Shown here: positions 62,756 to 64,000 of the stretch, piece by piece
How the letters are laid out: the number at the start of each line of letters is the position of its first letter
Position numbering within the stretch: the stretch's first letter is position 1
NCBI RefSeq assembly: GCF_004088395.1
Contig: NZ_CP035107.1
Coordinates: 1,689,001 to 1,753,000, forward strand
Direction of reading: 5' to 3'
DNA length: 64,000 nt
DNA from: Ornithobacterium rhinotracheale
Lineage (GTDB): Bacteria; Bacteroidota; Bacteroidia; Flavobacteriales; Weeksellaceae
Made by a program: the position numbers and the translations under genes
Notes under the pieces: model-generated
Seen by the model: only the letters and a program-made list of their open reading frames with translations
Databases searched by the model: none
What the model was told of the DNA's origin: nothing

Positions 62756-62866
62756 ATGTTAGAATTTTGCCGTGCTAATTTAAGAATATTACGCCAAAAA
62801 AAGAGTGCAAATCAGCTAAAAACTAAAAAAAATCATATATTTAGCCTTTGAAAATAGATGATTGAT

Positions 62867-64000
62867 ATGAGCAGTAATTATAATCCATTAAACTTTGTAT
62901 TAGTAAAACCCGCTGGCCCAGATTGTAACTTAGGCTGCACCTATTGTTTTTATCTTGAAAAAGCGGAACTCTATAAAAACACCAAAAAGCACCGTATGAG
63001 TGATGAAGTTTTGGAGGAGCTAATAAAGCAAGGCGTAGCACAATCCAATGATTACATCAACTTCACTTGGCAAGGCGGAGAGCCTACGCTAATGGGGCTT
63101 GATTTCTTTAAAAAGGTAATTAAATTCCAGCAAAAATATGCACGAAACAAATCCGTGGCCAATGCCTTGCAGACAAATGGCGTGTTGCTCAACGATGAGT
63201 GGGCAAAATTCCTAGGGCAATGGCGCTTCCTCGTGGGGCTCTCGCTTGATGGGCCAGAGCATATTCACGATAAATACCGCTTCACCGCAGGAGGAAAACC
63301 CTCGTGGGAAAAGGTGATGCGCGCACACGAATTGCTCAAAAAATACAATGTAGACACCAATGCAATGTGCTGCGTTACGGATTATTCCGCTGATTATCCA
63401 GAGGAATTATACAACTTTTATAAAAGCCTTGGGCTTACTTGGATGCAGTTTATCCCCGTGGTAGAAACCGACAAAGAAGACCCAACCAAGGCGGCAGATT
63501 TCTCGCTCACACCCGAAAAATATGGCAAATTCCTAAATAAAATTTTTGATTTATGGCTAGCTGATTTCGATCGTGGCGAACCAACTACGGTGATTAGAAA
63601 CATAGAATCCGTATTCCACACTTATGTAGACATGCCTGCGCCTGAATGCACCCTGCTAGAACAGTGCGGCGTGTACCCCACCGTGGAGCACAACGGCGAT
63701 GTGTATAGCTGCGACTTCTTTGTGGAAGATGAGTGGCGACTAGGCAACATTATGCAAAAAGACCGATTGGTGGATATGATTAATTCCGCGCAGCAAAAGA
63801 AATTTGGGCGAATGAAAAAAGACCTCCCTCCCAAATGCCACACCTGCGAATGGTATAAGCACTGCTACGGCGGCTGCACCAAAGATAGAATCAAAGATGC
63901 GCGTGATAATGGAAATCCACGATTTTGCCAATCTACCATTGATTACCTAAAACATATAGACCCTACAATGAAGCGATTGGCTAAGCAATGGAAACAAAAT
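62867..64000 (+). CDS. Anaerobic-type sulfatase-maturating enzyme (radical SAM/SPASM), cut by window edge
   Basis: The 378 visible residues start MSSNYNPLNFVLVKPAGPDC and show the radical-SAM cluster motif CNLGCTYC (C20, C24, C27), WQGGEPTLMGLDFF, LSLDGPEHIHDKYRF and the auxiliary-cluster region VYSCDFFVEDEWRLGN followed by CHTCEWYKHCYGGCTKDR. It oxidises the sulfatase cysteine to formylglycine. It runs off the right edge before a stop codon. Divergent from the sulfatase, so probably jointly regulated. Confidence 0.93.
   Translation, partial: MSSNYNPLNFVLVKPAGPDCNLGCTYCFYLEKAELYKNTKKHRMSDEVLEELIKQGVAQSNDYINFTWQGGEPTLMGLDFFKKVIKFQQKYARNKSVANALQTNGVLLNDEWAKFLGQWRFLVGLSLDGPEHIHDKYRFTAGGKPSWEKVMRAHELLKKYNVDTNAMCCVTDYSADYPEELYNFYKSLGLTWMQFIPVVETDKEDPTKAADFSLTPEKYGKFLNKIFDLWLADFDRGEPTTVIRNIESVFHTYVDMPAPECTLLEQCGVYPTVEHNGDVYSCDFFVEDEWRLGNIMQKDRLVDMINSAQQKKFGRMKKDLPPKCHTCEWYKHCYGGCTKDRIKDARDNGNPRFCQSTIDYLKHIDPTMKRLAKQWKQN

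Noticed and set aside
1-64000. tRNA or rRNA genes
   Set aside because: Scanned by eye for tRNA arm motifs and conserved rRNA segments; none was convincing. A tRNAscan run would settle it.

Overview
This 64 kb window looks like chromosome of a low-GC Bacteroidota in the class Flavobacteriia. The evidence is the gliding/type IX secretion proteins GldJ and PorV, a protease carrying a T9SS C-terminal sorting tail, Bacteroidota-type promoters (TTTG, about 20 nt, TAnnTTTG), a fused SecDF, and a flavobacterial arginine decarboxylase next to a deoxyhypusine-synthase-like gene. An Ornithobacterium-like member of the Weeksellaceae group is plausible, but that is inference; no rRNA or other decisive marker is present.

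Layout. 1-4.7 kb: a minus-strand sulfate-activation operon (cysQ, SLC13 permease, cysC, cysD, cysN running off the left edge). 4.7-7.7 kb: polyamine-type genes (deoxyhypusine-synthase-like, arginine decarboxylase) separated by a degenerate 21-bp tandem array where an agmatinase might be expected. 7.8-9.4 kb: purK-purE. 9.5-14.1 kb: murF, gldJ and divergent porV. 14.4-17.4 kb: YceI protein, a 253-bp MITE, a lipoylated E2 acyltransferase and an unknown acidic protein. 17.4-22 kb: a decayed accessory/defence island: tyrosine recombinase stub, Uma2 protein, truncated hsdR, membrane protein, hsdS broken in its second recognition domain, intact hsdM, and scraps of what looks like a WYL regulator. 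22-31 kb: DUF2207 protein, LemA, DksA/TraR, a type-2 IleRS with an altered HIGH motif (GIHH), photolyase, cysteine desulfurase. 31-34.3 kb: a lipoprotein and a trypsin-like T9SS cargo protease split by an intact IS982-family element. 34-52 kb: housekeeping genes (RNA methyltransferase, pruA, ABC-F, fabH, PAP2, tatA, glmM, prmC, oxidoreductase, pcm, tsaC-like, dapD, symporter, marC, mltG, dapF), interrupted by a 24-unit, 21-bp A-tract array (39.5-40 kb) and a glycosyltransferase with 20 AAGG repeats in its coding sequence. 52-58 kb: DegQ protease, a small envelope protein and SecDF. 58-59.5 kb: a second IS982-family element that has itself been hit by a second, apparently identical copy of the MITE. 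59.5-64 kb: a BACON-domain lipoprotein with an apparent frameshift in its signal peptide, a Cys-type sulfatase, and its radical-SAM maturase running off the right edge.

How the parts relate. Envelope and secretion functions are the main theme: PorV/GldJ (T9SS), SecDF, TatA, DegQ, lipoproteins, a phase-variable glycosyltransferase and a sulfatase with its maturase. The cys operon makes PAPS and hydrolyses PAP, which would suit sulfation of surface molecules. The strongest unusual signals are the two 21-bp-period arrays, the AAGG phase switch (one repeat unit away from full length), the parent-IS/MITE pair with clear target duplications, the IS-split protease whose frame is restored by removing the IS, and the GIHH IleRS.
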